A stretch of DNA of 33,513 nucleotides. Origin: Oscillospiraceae bacterium. GTDB lineage: Bacteria; Bacillota_A; Clostridia; Oscillospirales; Oscillospiraceae. How positions within the stretch are numbered: position 1 is the first letter of the stretch; each line of letters begins with the position of its first letter. The notes beneath the pieces were generated by a model. It ran no database searches and had not been told where the DNA came from. It worked only from the letters and a program-made list of their open reading frames with translations. Made by a program: the position numbers and the translations under genes. Positions 1-6,611 of this stretch are shown in pieces. The DNA is taken from contig JAFTBL010000117.1 in assembly GCA_017455225.1 (NCBI GenBank), positions 1 through 33,513 of the forward strand, given 5' to 3'.

Positions 1-133
1 GCCGCGGCGTGTACGTGGCAAATGACACCGCTCAGACTACGAAGTGTGCGAATGGTGCGCCACTGGCGCACAATGAGTGCGCGCAGTAGGCTGCAACCCT
101 TTTGTCAAAAAACGGCTTTGCCGTTTTTTGACA
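1..133 (+). repeat. Dispersed structured repeat, copy 1 (5' part cut by window edge)
   Basis: This copy matches the reverse complement of 33299-33431 almost base for base outside its hairpin stems. It holds the right arm of hairpin B (CGTGGCAAATGAC, 14-26). Next comes hairpin C, GTGCGCC (55-61), loop ACT, GGCGCAC (65-71). Hairpin D is TGTCAAAAAACGGC (103-116), loop TTT, GCCGTTTTTTGACA (120-133), 14 perfect pairs. The stretch between C and D (about 74-95) is identical in both copies. Hairpin D lies closest to the 3' end of the exporter gene at 182. On the minus strand it ends in a T-run, so it can act as that gene's terminator. Confidence 0.85.
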
Positions 134-141
134 GTCTCAAG

Positions 142-167
142 ACTGCGGCGGAAGATTCCGCCGCAGT
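142..167 (-). terminator. Inverted repeat downstream of the exporter gene, possible terminator
   Basis: ACTGCGGCGGAA (142-153) and TTCCGCCGCAGT (156-167) form 12 perfect pairs with a 2-base loop, starting 15 bases after the exporter stop codon. The minus-strand trailer is CTTGAG, a poor U-tract. The next hairpin (103-133) is the better terminator. Together they may form a tandem stop. Confidence 0.5.
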
Positions 168-181
168 TTTACTCTGTTCGC

Positions 182-658
182 TTATCCAAAGGTGCCGAAG
201 GCGGACACGCCCACAAGGCTCAATACCGCCATGATACACCCTGCCAGCAGTACGCCGCCCATGCACGCCAGCGAACTTTTTTTCAGCCCCATGTTCAAGA
301 TGCTTGCTGCCAGCGTACCCGTCCATACGCCGGTACCGGGCAGGGGGATCCCCACAAACAGCAACAGAGCCAGAAACAAACCGCCGCCGCCTTTTTTTTG
401 CAGTTTCTCGCCGCCGCGCTGACCTTTTTCCAGACAGAACCGGAAAAATCCGCCGATCACCGGCTTATCCGCACCCCACTCCAGCACCTTTCGGGCAAAG
501 AGATAGATCACCGGCACCGGCAACATATTGGCAATAATGGCGATCACATACGTCTGCCACAGGGGTAAGCCGAAAAACGTGCCGTAGGGAATGGCACCCC
601 GCAGTTCCACCAGGGGAACCATGGATACCAGAAAAACGATCAAATACTTCTTCAACAT
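182..658 (-). CDS. Small multidrug-export-type membrane protein (COG2426/PF06695 family)
   Basis: A 158-residue hydrophobic protein with about four membrane segments (roughly 4-24, 32-55, 93-118 and 128-152). The motif ELRGAIPYG is near residue 18 and VGIPLPGTGVWTG is near residue 102. These glycine/proline-rich re-entrant motifs are typical of the 'small multi-drug export' family. Family members are related to the DedA/SNARE-associated superfamily, and their substrate is poorly established. The start is set by AGGAG eight bases upstream. The gene has its own promoter (699-727), is divergent from the phosphate cotransporter, and is followed by the hairpins at 103-167. The family call is fairly firm. 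Actual drug export is only a family label. Confidence 0.8.
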   Translation of the reverse strand: MLKKYLIVFLVSMVPLVELRGAIPYGTFFGLPLWQTYVIAIIANMLPVPVIYLFARKVLEWGADKPVIGGFFRFCLEKGQRGGEKLQKKGGGGLFLALLLFVGIPLPGTGVWTGTLAASILNMGLKKSSLACMGGVLLAGCIMAVLSLVGVSAFGTFG

Positions 659-698
659 ACAAAAGCTCCTGATAAGGTTTTGTCGCAGGAGATATAAT

Positions 699-727
699 AT
701 TATATTATACTATCACCTGTGTTGCAA
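699..727 (-). promoter_or_regulatory. Sigma-A-type promoter for the exporter gene
   Basis: On the minus strand, TTGCAA (727-722), a 17-base spacer and TATAAT (704-699) lie about 40 bases upstream of the start codon. The region around the -10 is very AT-rich against a GC-rich background. Confidence 0.7.
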
Positions 728-830
728 GGGGAAAATCCGTTTTTTCGGGAAATCGGCAGGATGCACAAAACCGTTTGTGCCGGATACCGGGATTATGGCG
801 CTATTTCGGCACAAATTTGCCAAAAGCGTA

Positions 831-859
831 TCGACAACGCCCTGTGCCTCGGTTATACT
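831..859 (+). promoter_or_regulatory. Sigma-A-type promoter for the Na/Pi cotransporter gene
   Basis: TCGACA (831-836), a 17-base spacer and TATACT (854-859) lie 29 bases before the ATG at 889. I see no clear Pho-box repeat here. Confidence 0.65.
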
Positions 860-888
860 GATTATAGTACATTGGGAGGAATTGCACA

Positions 889-2628
889 ATGGCTGTTAGC
901 GATTATATTGCTCTTTTGGGCGGCGTGGCACTGTTTTTGTTCGGCATGGCGTTCATGGGAGAGAATTTGAAAAAGGTGGCGGGCAGTAAGCTGGAGCTGG
1001 TGCTGTACCGCTTGAGCAATACGCCCCTCAAGGGCATTCTGCTGGGGACCGGCGTGACGGCGGTGATCCAGTCGTCCTCCGCCACGTCGGTAATGGTGGT
1101 GGGTTTCGTCAACTCCGGCATGATGAAGGTGCGCCAGGCGATCGGTATTGTGATGGGCGCTATTCTGGGAACCAGTATCACCGGATGGATCGTGGCGCTG
1201 TCCGCCCTCAACGGAGGCTGGATGGATCTTTTATCCACCGCCACACTTACCGGCGTGATCGCCGTGGTGGGGATCATCCTGCGCATGGCGGGCAAGCGGC
1301 AGGCGGTAGTGCATCTGGGCGATATTCTGATGGGATTCGCCGTGCTGATGTTCGGCATGAGCGCCATGAGCGGCGCTGTGGCGCCGCTGAAGGAAGACGC
1401 CGGTTTTCTGGAAATGGTCACCGCGTTTTCCAACCCGCTGTTGGGCGTGCTGGGAGGTATTTTGCTTACCAGCGTACTGCAAAGTGCTTCCGCCTCTATC
1501 GGTATCTTGCAGGCGCTCTCCGCTACCGGCGCGATCTCCTTCGAGGTGGCGTTCCCCCTGATCATGGGTATCGCCATCGGCGCGGCGGTGCCGGTCCTGC
1601 TCAGCGCACCGGGCGCCGGTACCGGCGGAAAACGCACGGCGCTTGCCTATCTTCTGATCGACGTGCTGGGCGCGCTGATATGGGGGCTGGTGTTCTACGC
1701 CGTCAACGCATGGGTGGGCGTTCCGTTTTTCACCGCGTCCATGAACACGGCGTCTATCGCACTGGTGAATACCGTATTCCGCTTTTTGACCGTGCTGGCG
1801 CTCACACCGCTGGTGGGCAGTATCGAGCGGTTGACCGCATTACTGGTGCCTGCCAAGCCGGAGCCGGACAGCCAGGATATGGACCGGCTGGAGGACCGCT
1901 TCTTGCAGCATCCGGCGCTGGCGCTGGAGCAGAGCCGGCTGGTGATCAACGCCATGGCGCGGCGGGCACAGGAAGACCTGCTGGACGCGATAGCACTGCG
2001 TACCGCCTATTCCCAAAAAGGGTTTGACTATGTGGCGGAGCTGGAGAGCACCATCGACCGCTATGAGGACAAGCTGGGCACGTATCTCATGAAGATCACC
2101 GGCACGTCCATTTCCCCCGTCCAGAGCGGAGAGGTCAGCGAGTATCTCCACACCATCTCCGACTTTGAGCGGATCTCCGACCACGCGCTCAATATCGCCG
2201 AATCCGCCAGAGAGATCCACGAGAAGGATCGCCGCTTCTCCGGCGCGGCGGCGCAGGAGATGGAGGTGCTGGAGCGCGCCGTACAGGAGGTATTGCGCCT
2301 TGCGATCACCGCCTTTGTCGAGGGCGACACGGAACTGGCGCAGCGGGTGGAGCCGCTGGAGCAGGTGATCGACCAGCTGTGCGATGAGATGAAGATCCAC
2401 CATGTGGAGCGGCTCAAACGGGGCGAATGTACCATGACACACAGTTTCGTGTTCAACGATCTTCTCACCAACTATGAGCGTGTGGCGGATCACTGCTCCA
2501 ATATCGCCGTGGCGCTGTTGGAGGTGCATACCGACCGGCTGGACAGCCACGCGTTCCTGCATGACGCCAGGCGGGGCGAGGCGTTCAACCGCCTGTTTGA
2601 AGAGTATGAGGCGCAGTTTGCCGTATAG
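889..2628 (+). CDS. Na/Pi cotransporter family protein with C-terminal PhoU-like domain
   Basis: A 579-residue protein for sodium-coupled phosphate uptake at the cytoplasmic membrane. The N-terminal half (about 1-310) has two inverted Na_Pi_cotrans repeats. Their signature QSSS/QSAS motifs are at residues 61-64 (AVIQSSSATSV) and near 200 (SVLQSASASIG). The C-terminal part (about 340-560) is helical and soluble, with the repeated pattern of PhoU domains (for example ISDFERISDHALNIAE and NDLLTNYERVADHCSNIA). This NptA-PhoU layout is the usual Firmicutes form at typical length. GGGAGGA sits ten bases before the ATG. The gene is monocistronic with its own promoter and a strong bidirectional terminator. 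Confidence 0.93.
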   Translation: MAVSDYIALLGGVALFLFGMAFMGENLKKVAGSKLELVLYRLSNTPLKGILLGTGVTAVIQSSSATSVMVVGFVNSGMMKVRQAIGIVMGAILGTSITGWIVALSALNGGWMDLLSTATLTGVIAVVGIILRMAGKRQAVVHLGDILMGFAVLMFGMSAMSGAVAPLKEDAGFLEMVTAFSNPLLGVLGGILLTSVLQSASASIGILQALSATGAISFEVAFPLIMGIAIGAAVPVLLSAPGAGTGGKRTALAYLLIDVLGALIWGLVFYAVNAWVGVPFFTASMNTASIALVNTVFRFLTVLALTPLVGSIERLTALLVPAKPEPDSQDMDRLEDRFLQHPALALEQSRLVINAMARRAQEDLLDAIALRTAYSQKGFDYVAELESTIDRYEDKLGTYLMKITGTSISPVQSGEVSEYLHTISDFERISDHALNIAESAREIHEKDRRFSGAAAQEMEVLERAVQEVLRLAITAFVEGDTELAQRVEPLEQVIDQLCDEMKIHHVERLKRGECTMTHSFVFNDLLTNYERVADHCSNIAVALLEVHTDRLDSHAFLHDARRGEAFNRLFEEYEAQFAV

Positions 2629-2650
2629 TACCGCCCCATACCACTAACGC

Positions 2651-2687
2651 AAAAAAAACCGCGACCCGACAGGGTTGCGGTTTTTTT
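2651..2687. terminator. Bidirectional intrinsic terminator
   Basis: AACCGCGACCC and GGGTTGCGGTT pair with one G-U wobble and a 4-base loop, flanked by an A-run on the left and a T-run on the right. It ends the cotransporter gene (+) and also the convergent micro-gene pair (-), whose last stop codon is at 2714. Confidence 0.88.
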
Positions 2688-2713
2688 GGTTTTCGATGAG
2701 AAGAGCGGCGCAC

Positions 2714-2830
2714 TCACAGCGGCACAGTCGGCAGTTCGATAGGCTTATGACTGCCGAAGGAGGTGCGAACGATCTCCTGCCGGACGGGGACGGAGACCGT
2801 GACGACCGGCGGTTGATACACTTGCTTCAT
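2714..2830 (-). CDS. 38-residue hypothetical micro-protein, paralogue of the gene at 2897-3001
   Basis: The reading frame gives MKQVYQPPVV as the N-terminus and VRQEIVRTS at residues 16-24, then a proline-rich tail ending at residue 38. It aligns without gaps to the upstream micro-gene over the first 24 residues: MK-x-x-Y-x-x-PVV, then Q-[D/E]-[V/I]-[V/I]-R-T-S. Conservation of the protein pattern with divergent DNA supports both being real genes. AGGGGGG lies just upstream of the ATG. An in-frame ATG 15 bases earlier overlaps that ribosome binding site and is less likely. No signal peptide, cysteine or membrane segment is visible. I do not know the function. It is second in a two-gene unit ending at the terminator 2651-2687. 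Confidence 0.65.
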   Translation of the reverse strand: MKQVYQPPVVTVSVPVRQEIVRTSFGSHKPIELPTVPL

Positions 2831-2896
2831 GGAAGCCCCCCTCATAAAAAGATGCCGAATCTGCCCCGCGGGGAAGCACAAAGAGAGCGCGGCGGA

Positions 2897-3001
2897 TTAC
2901 AGCTTCTGTGACGGCGGCAACTCAACGGGAGACGTGCGAATAACGTCCTGCCCTGCCAACGGTAACAGTTCTACAACGGGTGTTTTATACGATTTTTTCA
3001 T
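2897..3001 (-). CDS. 34-residue hypothetical micro-protein, first of a paralogous pair
   Basis: The product begins MKKSYKTPVVELLPLAGQ, continues DVIRTSPVEL and ends after residue 34. GGAGG lies seven bases before the ATG, an excellent ribosome binding site. It follows a promoter (3046-3074) with a perfect palindrome overlapping its -35 region. The second copy of the same protein pattern starts 66 bases downstream on the same strand. Short proteins opening with MKK-x-Y-x-x-P and ending shortly after an [I/V]-R-T-S-like motif recur in gut Clostridia without a known function; this recollection is general and unverified. The product could be a signalling or precursor peptide, or a small regulator. 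The sequence alone does not decide. Confidence 0.7.
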   Translation of the reverse strand: MKKSYKTPVVELLPLAGQDVIRTSPVELPPSQKL

Positions 3002-3045
3002 AGTGCCCTCCTGCCATACAATACGTGTTACTTACGATTGGTATG

Positions 3046-3074
3046 ATTGTACTGTATTTTGCCGCAAAATACAA
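3046..3074 (-). promoter_or_regulatory. Promoter of the micro-gene pair
   Basis: On the minus strand, TTGTAT (3074-3069), a 17-base spacer and TACAAT (3051-3046) lie 44 bases before the first micro-gene start at 3001. Confidence 0.7.
3053..3073. promoter_or_regulatory. Perfect palindromic operator candidate inside the micro-gene promoter
   Basis: TGTATTTTG (3053-3061), centre CCG (3062-3064) and CAAAATACA (3065-3073) are two perfect 9-base arms. They overlap the -35 element and fill the spacer. A dimeric repressor bound here would block RNA polymerase. There is no T-run, so it is not a terminator. The regulator is unknown and is not obviously encoded nearby. Confidence 0.6.
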
Positions 3075-3099
3075 GTGCTTTTTCAAAAAAACAGCAGGA

Positions 3100-3705
3100 T
3101 TATTTTGGTATCACGATGCCGGATACTTCACGCGCAGGGTCGAAGGAACGCCCTGACAGGGGGTGGATCTCGCCGGAGGCAAAGCAGGATAAAAAGGGAG
3201 ATAGCTCGTCGATATTATCAAAACCCTGCTCGCCGCGGCGGTAGTGCATGGGCACGGCGATGCGGGGACGGAGCTGGCGGACGGTGTGCGCCGCCTGCGC
3301 GCCGGTGACGGTGTAGGTGCCGCCTACCGGCAGGAGCAGCACGTCGCATCCGGTGAGCGATTGCGCCTGTTCCGGCGTGAGAAGATGCCCCAGATCGCCC
3401 AGATGCACTACGGTCAGCCCCTCGGCACAGAGGATATGGACCGTGTTGCCGCCGCGCAAAGCGCCGCCGCGGTCGTCGTGAAAGGTGTGCTGTGTTGTCA
3501 CGGTGAAAGGGGAGGGCGCGGCGGCAGGCAGAAGCGCTACGGCGGCGCGGCAGTTGTGGTCAAAGTGTTCGTGACTGCACAGGACCTGCTGTGCCGTCAG
3601 ATGCAGGGGCGGATATCCCGGCACGCCGTCATACGGGTCCAGCACCACGGTATAATCGCCGGAGCGGATGGAAAAGCAGGCGTGGCCGTGCCATGTGATC
3701 TCCAT
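3100..3705 (-). CDS. MBL-fold metal-dependent hydrolase (UlaG/YtkL-like)
   Basis: A 201-residue metallo-beta-lactamase-fold hydrolase. The metal-binding HxHxDH motif is HEHFDH at residues 45-50. Further conserved elements are HLGDLGH near residue 113 and PMHYR near 164. The N-terminus MEITWHGHACFSI is characteristic of the UlaG/COG2220 group. The start at 3705 follows AAGGAGG with good spacing. A 12-residue upstream extension in frame lacks this support and is rejected. It is cytoplasmic with an unknown substrate. It lies about 135 bases downstream of thrS, separated by a hairpin (3791-3814), so it is either transcribed by read-through or from its own weak promoter. Confidence 0.88.
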   Translation of the reverse strand: MEITWHGHACFSIRSGDYTVVLDPYDGVPGYPPLHLTAQQVLCSHEHFDHNCRAAVALLPAAAPSPFTVTTQHTFHDDRGGALRGGNTVHILCAEGLTVVHLGDLGHLLTPEQAQSLTGCDVLLLPVGGTYTVTGAQAAHTVRQLRPRIAVPMHYRRGEQGFDNIDELSPFLSCFASGEIHPLSGRSFDPAREVSGIVIPK

Positions 3706-3790
3706 GGGAAACCTCCTTTTTGTCGGTTGGGGGTGCGGCACACCTCGCGGATAATGACTGTGTGATCAGACAGATCAAAGAGGTGCTGTA

Positions 3791-3814
3791 AGGGCGGCTG
3801 TTGCCAGCCGCCCT
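3791..3814 (-). terminator. Hairpin after thrS, weak terminator
   Basis: AGGGCGGCTG (3791-3800) and CAGCCGCCCT (3805-3814) are perfect 10-base arms with a 4-base loop, 28 bases past the thrS stop codon. The trailer TTACAG has few U residues, so termination may be partial. Confidence 0.5.
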
Positions 3815-3841
3815 ATCATCATATCCGCGGATCGGACCGCC

Positions 3842-5635
3842 TTACTTCTTCGCCTTGCTGTCCACCACGTCGCGCACCAGCGCGGCAAACGAGTCAAGCG
3901 ACATGGCGCCCAGATCGCCGTCGGAACGGTGGCGCGGCGAGACGGTGCCGTTCTCCATGTCCCGATCGCCCACTACCACCATGTAGGGCACCTTTTCAAG
4001 CTGTGCGTCACGGATCTTCCGACCGATCTTCTCATTGCGGTAATCCACCTCGACACGGAAGCCCTGCGATTCCAGCTTGCGGGCGGCGTCGGCACAGTAA
4101 TCGCCGGCACGGTCGGTCACCGGCAGGAAGCGGATCTGCTCCGGCGCCATCCAGGTTGGCAGCGCGCCGGCGTATTCCTCAAGGAGATATGCCAGCGTCC
4201 GCTCATAGCAGCCGAGGCTGGTGCGGTGGATGATATAGGGAAGCGCCTTTTCACCGTTTTCATCGGTATAGTACATGCCGTAACGCTGTGCCAGCAACAT
4301 GTCGATCTGGATGGTGACCAGCGTATCCTCCTTGCCGAACACGTTCTTATACTGAATGTCCAGCTTGGGACCGTAGAACGCCGCCTCGTCAATACCGATA
4401 TCGTACTTCACGCCCAGATTGTCCAGAATCTGACCCATGACACGCTGTGCTTCCTCCCACTGTTCCGCCGTGCCCTCATACTTGTTGTTGGGGTTGGCAG
4501 GATCCCACTGGGAGAAGCGGAAAGTGCATTTTTCCAGAAGGCCCACAGTGTCCAGACAGTATTTGGCAAGGTCAAGGCAGTTTTTGAACTCCTCCTCCAA
4601 CTGGTCGGGACGGAGTATCAGGTGCCCTTCGGAGATGGTAAACTGCCGCACCCGGATCAGGCCGTGCATCTCGCCGGAATCCTCGTTGCGGAACAGGGTG
4701 GACGTTTCGCCCAGACGCATGGGAAGATCCCGGTAGGAACGCTGGCGGTTCAAAAATACCTGATACTGGAACGGGCAGGTCATGGGACGCAGAGCGAAGC
4801 ACTCCTTGCTCTCATCGTCCGGGTCGCCCAGAATGAACATGCCGTCCCGATAATGATCCCAGTGACCGGAGATACGGTAGAGATCCCGCTTCGCCATATA
4901 GGGCGTTTTGGTCAAAAGATAGCCGCGCTTTTGCTCCGTGTCCTCCACCCAGCGCTGCAATACCTGAATGGTACGGGCACCCTTGGGCAGCATGATGGGC
5001 AGACCCTGCCCGATATAGTCTACCGTGGTAAAATACTCCAGCTCCCGACCCAGCTTATTGTGATCGCGCTTGAGCGCCTCTTCCCGCTGACGCAGATACT
5101 CGTCCAGCTCCTCCTTGTTGGGGAACGCTACCGCGTAAATGCGCTGGAGCATCTTGCGGTTGCTGTCGCCCCGCCAGTAGGCGCCGGTGCAGGAGGTGAG
5201 CTTGACCGCGTTGCCCTTGATGCGGCCGGTGGAGTCCAGATGGGGACCGGCGCACAGGTCGGTAAACTCGCCCTGACGGTAGAAGCTGATAACGGCGTCC
5301 TCCGGCAGATCGTGGATCAGCTCCACCTTATACGGTTCCTCTTTGCTCTCCATGAAGGCGATCGCCTCGGCCCGGGGCAGTTCAAACCGCTCCAGCTTCA
5401 GCTTCTCCTTGCAGATCTTCCGCATCTCCGCTTCCAGCGCGTCCAGATGCTCACGGGTGAAGCTGAAGGGCGCGTCAAAATCGTAGTAAAAGCCGCTGTC
5501 AATGCTCGGACCGATCGCCAGCTTCACCTCCGGATACAGACGCTTGACCGCCTGCGCCAGCACGTGGGAACAGGTGTGCCAATAGGTGCGGCGATACTGC
5601 TCGTTTTCAAACGTGTACAGATTTTCTTCGGACAT
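3842..5635 (-). CDS. thrS: Threonyl-tRNA synthetase (short form without TGS domain)
   Basis: A 597-residue class II aminoacyl-tRNA synthetase that charges tRNA(Thr). The editing domain is present: H20-x3-H24 (HTCSH), and CAGPH further on. The catalytic core holds LRPMTCP, with the zinc-ligand cysteine, and the class II motif 2 region GLIRVRQFT. HRTSLGCYERTLAYLLEEYAG is the motif 3 region. A C-terminal anticodon-binding domain follows (LPVTDRAGDYCADAARKLE onward). The protein starts directly in the editing domain, so the roughly 60-residue N-terminal TGS domain of standard ThrRS is missing. Length and start support this: AAGGAGG precedes the ATG and a T-box leader lies immediately upstream. 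A T-box transcription attenuator responding to uncharged tRNA(Thr) should regulate it. Confidence 0.96.
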   Translation of the reverse strand: MSEENLYTFENEQYRRTYWHTCSHVLAQAVKRLYPEVKLAIGPSIDSGFYYDFDAPFSFTREHLDALEAEMRKICKEKLKLERFELPRAEAIAFMESKEEPYKVELIHDLPEDAVISFYRQGEFTDLCAGPHLDSTGRIKGNAVKLTSCTGAYWRGDSNRKMLQRIYAVAFPNKEELDEYLRQREEALKRDHNKLGRELEYFTTVDYIGQGLPIMLPKGARTIQVLQRWVEDTEQKRGYLLTKTPYMAKRDLYRISGHWDHYRDGMFILGDPDDESKECFALRPMTCPFQYQVFLNRQRSYRDLPMRLGETSTLFRNEDSGEMHGLIRVRQFTISEGHLILRPDQLEEEFKNCLDLAKYCLDTVGLLEKCTFRFSQWDPANPNNKYEGTAEQWEEAQRVMGQILDNLGVKYDIGIDEAAFYGPKLDIQYKNVFGKEDTLVTIQIDMLLAQRYGMYYTDENGEKALPYIIHRTSLGCYERTLAYLLEEYAGALPTWMAPEQIRFLPVTDRAGDYCADAARKLESQGFRVEVDYRNEKIGRKIRDAQLEKVPYMVVVGDRDMENGTVSPRHRSDGDLGAMSLDSFAALVRDVVDSKAKK

Positions 5636-5660
5636 ATCTCGTTCCTCCTTGTCATCGGGG

Positions 5661-5699
5661 CAAAAAACAACTCACCCCTGCCATTGTTTCAGGGGTGAG
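5661..5699 (-). terminator. T-box attenuator terminator
   Basis: On the minus strand, CTCACCCCTG (5699-5690), a 9-base loop and CAGGGGTGAG (5680-5671) are perfect arms, followed by TTGTTTTTTG. This is the terminator half of the thrS T-box switch. Confidence 0.88.
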
Positions 5700-5920
5700 G
5701 TAAAAGACTTACACCACGGTTCCACCCTGCTTACGGCTTGCGCCGTCGCTCGTGTTCTCTGTAACGGGAGATCCCGGCTCCGCCTACTGGGTACATCCGT
5801 TCGGGGAGCGGCTCGGAGGGGGTGGCACTGTCGGCTTCCGGCGAGCGCTCTTGCACCATGTGAGCGCCTCTCTGACGTCCTGTTCCGACGGCGTTCCTCG
5901 TCAACGCCTGTTGATAATGA
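5661..5920 (-). promoter_or_regulatory. T-box leader of thrS (threonine-responsive)
   Basis: The conserved T-box sequence AGGGTGGAACCGTGG reads on the minus strand at 5728-5714. Upstream are an AGAGAG element followed by a GCGCTC/GAGCGC stem, consistent with the distal part of stem I, and a stem III-like CCGGGATCTCCCGTTA. A candidate specifier is ACC (threonine) at 5823-5821 in the context GTGCCACCC. Its exact position needs folding. The leader ends in a terminator at 5699-5661 just before thrS. Uncharged tRNA(Thr) would stabilise the antiterminator and allow thrS transcription. Confidence 0.9.
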
Positions 5921-5926
5921 TAGATG

Positions 5927-5955
5927 AATATAGCACGAAAATCCCGACTTGTCAA
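5927..5955 (-). promoter_or_regulatory. Promoter of the thrS T-box transcript
   Basis: On the minus strand, consensus TTGACA (5955-5950), a 17-base spacer and TATATT (5932-5927). It lies directly after the stop codon of the HAD phosphatase gene at 5960. Confidence 0.8.
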
Positions 5956-5959
5956 CGCC

Positions 5960-6601
5960 TTACAGCAGTTTTTCCCGCAATTCCTCCGCCGTGCGGCACA
6001 GCTCCTTTACGCCGGAATCACGCAGCTCCTCCACCGTGCGGAAGCCCCAACTGACAATATACCCGTCTGTGCCGCTATTACGGGCGGTCTCCAGATCTAC
6101 CTCGCTGTCGCCTACATAGGCGGCGCGATCGGGCGATACGCCCAGTTTTTTCAGCGTTTCCAGCACCGGATCGGGCGCCGGCTTGCGGGGGCGGATCCCG
6201 TCGTCCCCCACGGTGAGCAGATCGGGGAAGAACCGGCGACCCAGCGCCTTGGCGGTCTCGTCCGGCTTATTGGACACAATGGCGGTCTTTACGCCCAGCG
6301 CCGTAAGCTCCGCCACCAGCGCCGCCATGCCGGGATAGGGGCAGGTATCCACGCAGGGGTGCGCCAGATAGTACGCCCGATATTCCTTCAGCACGCGGTC
6401 CACTTCCGCCTCGTCCGACTCCGGAGGGACAGAGGCGCGGATCAGGTGACGGGCGCCGTTGCCGATAAACGTGCGGACTTCCTCCCGCGTGCGGGGCGGA
6501 TAGCCGTTTTGCTCCAGCGTGTGATTCACCGCGCCGGTGAGATCGGCAAGGGTGTCCAGCAACGTGCCGTCCATATCAAATAACACCGCTTCGTATTTCA
6601 T
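5960..6601 (-). CDS. HAD-superfamily phosphatase (phosphoglycolate phosphatase-like)
   Basis: A 213-residue HAD hydrolase of subfamily IA. Motif I is DMDGT near residues 9-13 (FDMDGTLLDT). Motif II is the IVSNKPDETAKAL segment. Motif III/IV is GDSEVDLETARNSG, with the paired acidic residues. A helical cap lies between motifs I and II. The likely reaction is dephosphorylation of small phosphate esters such as 2-phosphoglycolate; substrate assignment inside this family is unreliable. The start at 6601 follows AAAGGAG. An in-frame start six codons upstream overlaps the end of ychF and has no better site. The gene is 10 bases downstream of ychF, so the two probably form an operon. Confidence 0.9.
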   Translation of the reverse strand: MKYEAVLFDMDGTLLDTLADLTGAVNHTLEQNGYPPRTREEVRTFIGNGARHLIRASVPPESDEAEVDRVLKEYRAYYLAHPCVDTCPYPGMAALVAELTALGVKTAIVSNKPDETAKALGRRFFPDLLTVGDDGIRPRKPAPDPVLETLKKLGVSPDRAAYVGDSEVDLETARNSGTDGYIVSWGFRTVEELRDSGVKELCRTAEELREKLL

Positions 6602-6611
6602 GGGAACTCCT

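Noticed and set aside
2675..3308. Plus-strand open frames of 78 and 159 codons across the micro-gene region
   Set aside because: No ribosome site or protein pattern. The minus strand here has a promoter, two ribosome sites, paired micro-genes and a terminator.
3929..5698. A 589-codon open frame on the plus strand, antisense to thrS
   Set aside because: It mirrors the codon structure of thrS in a GC-rich gene, lacks a recognisable protein pattern and runs through the T-box terminator.
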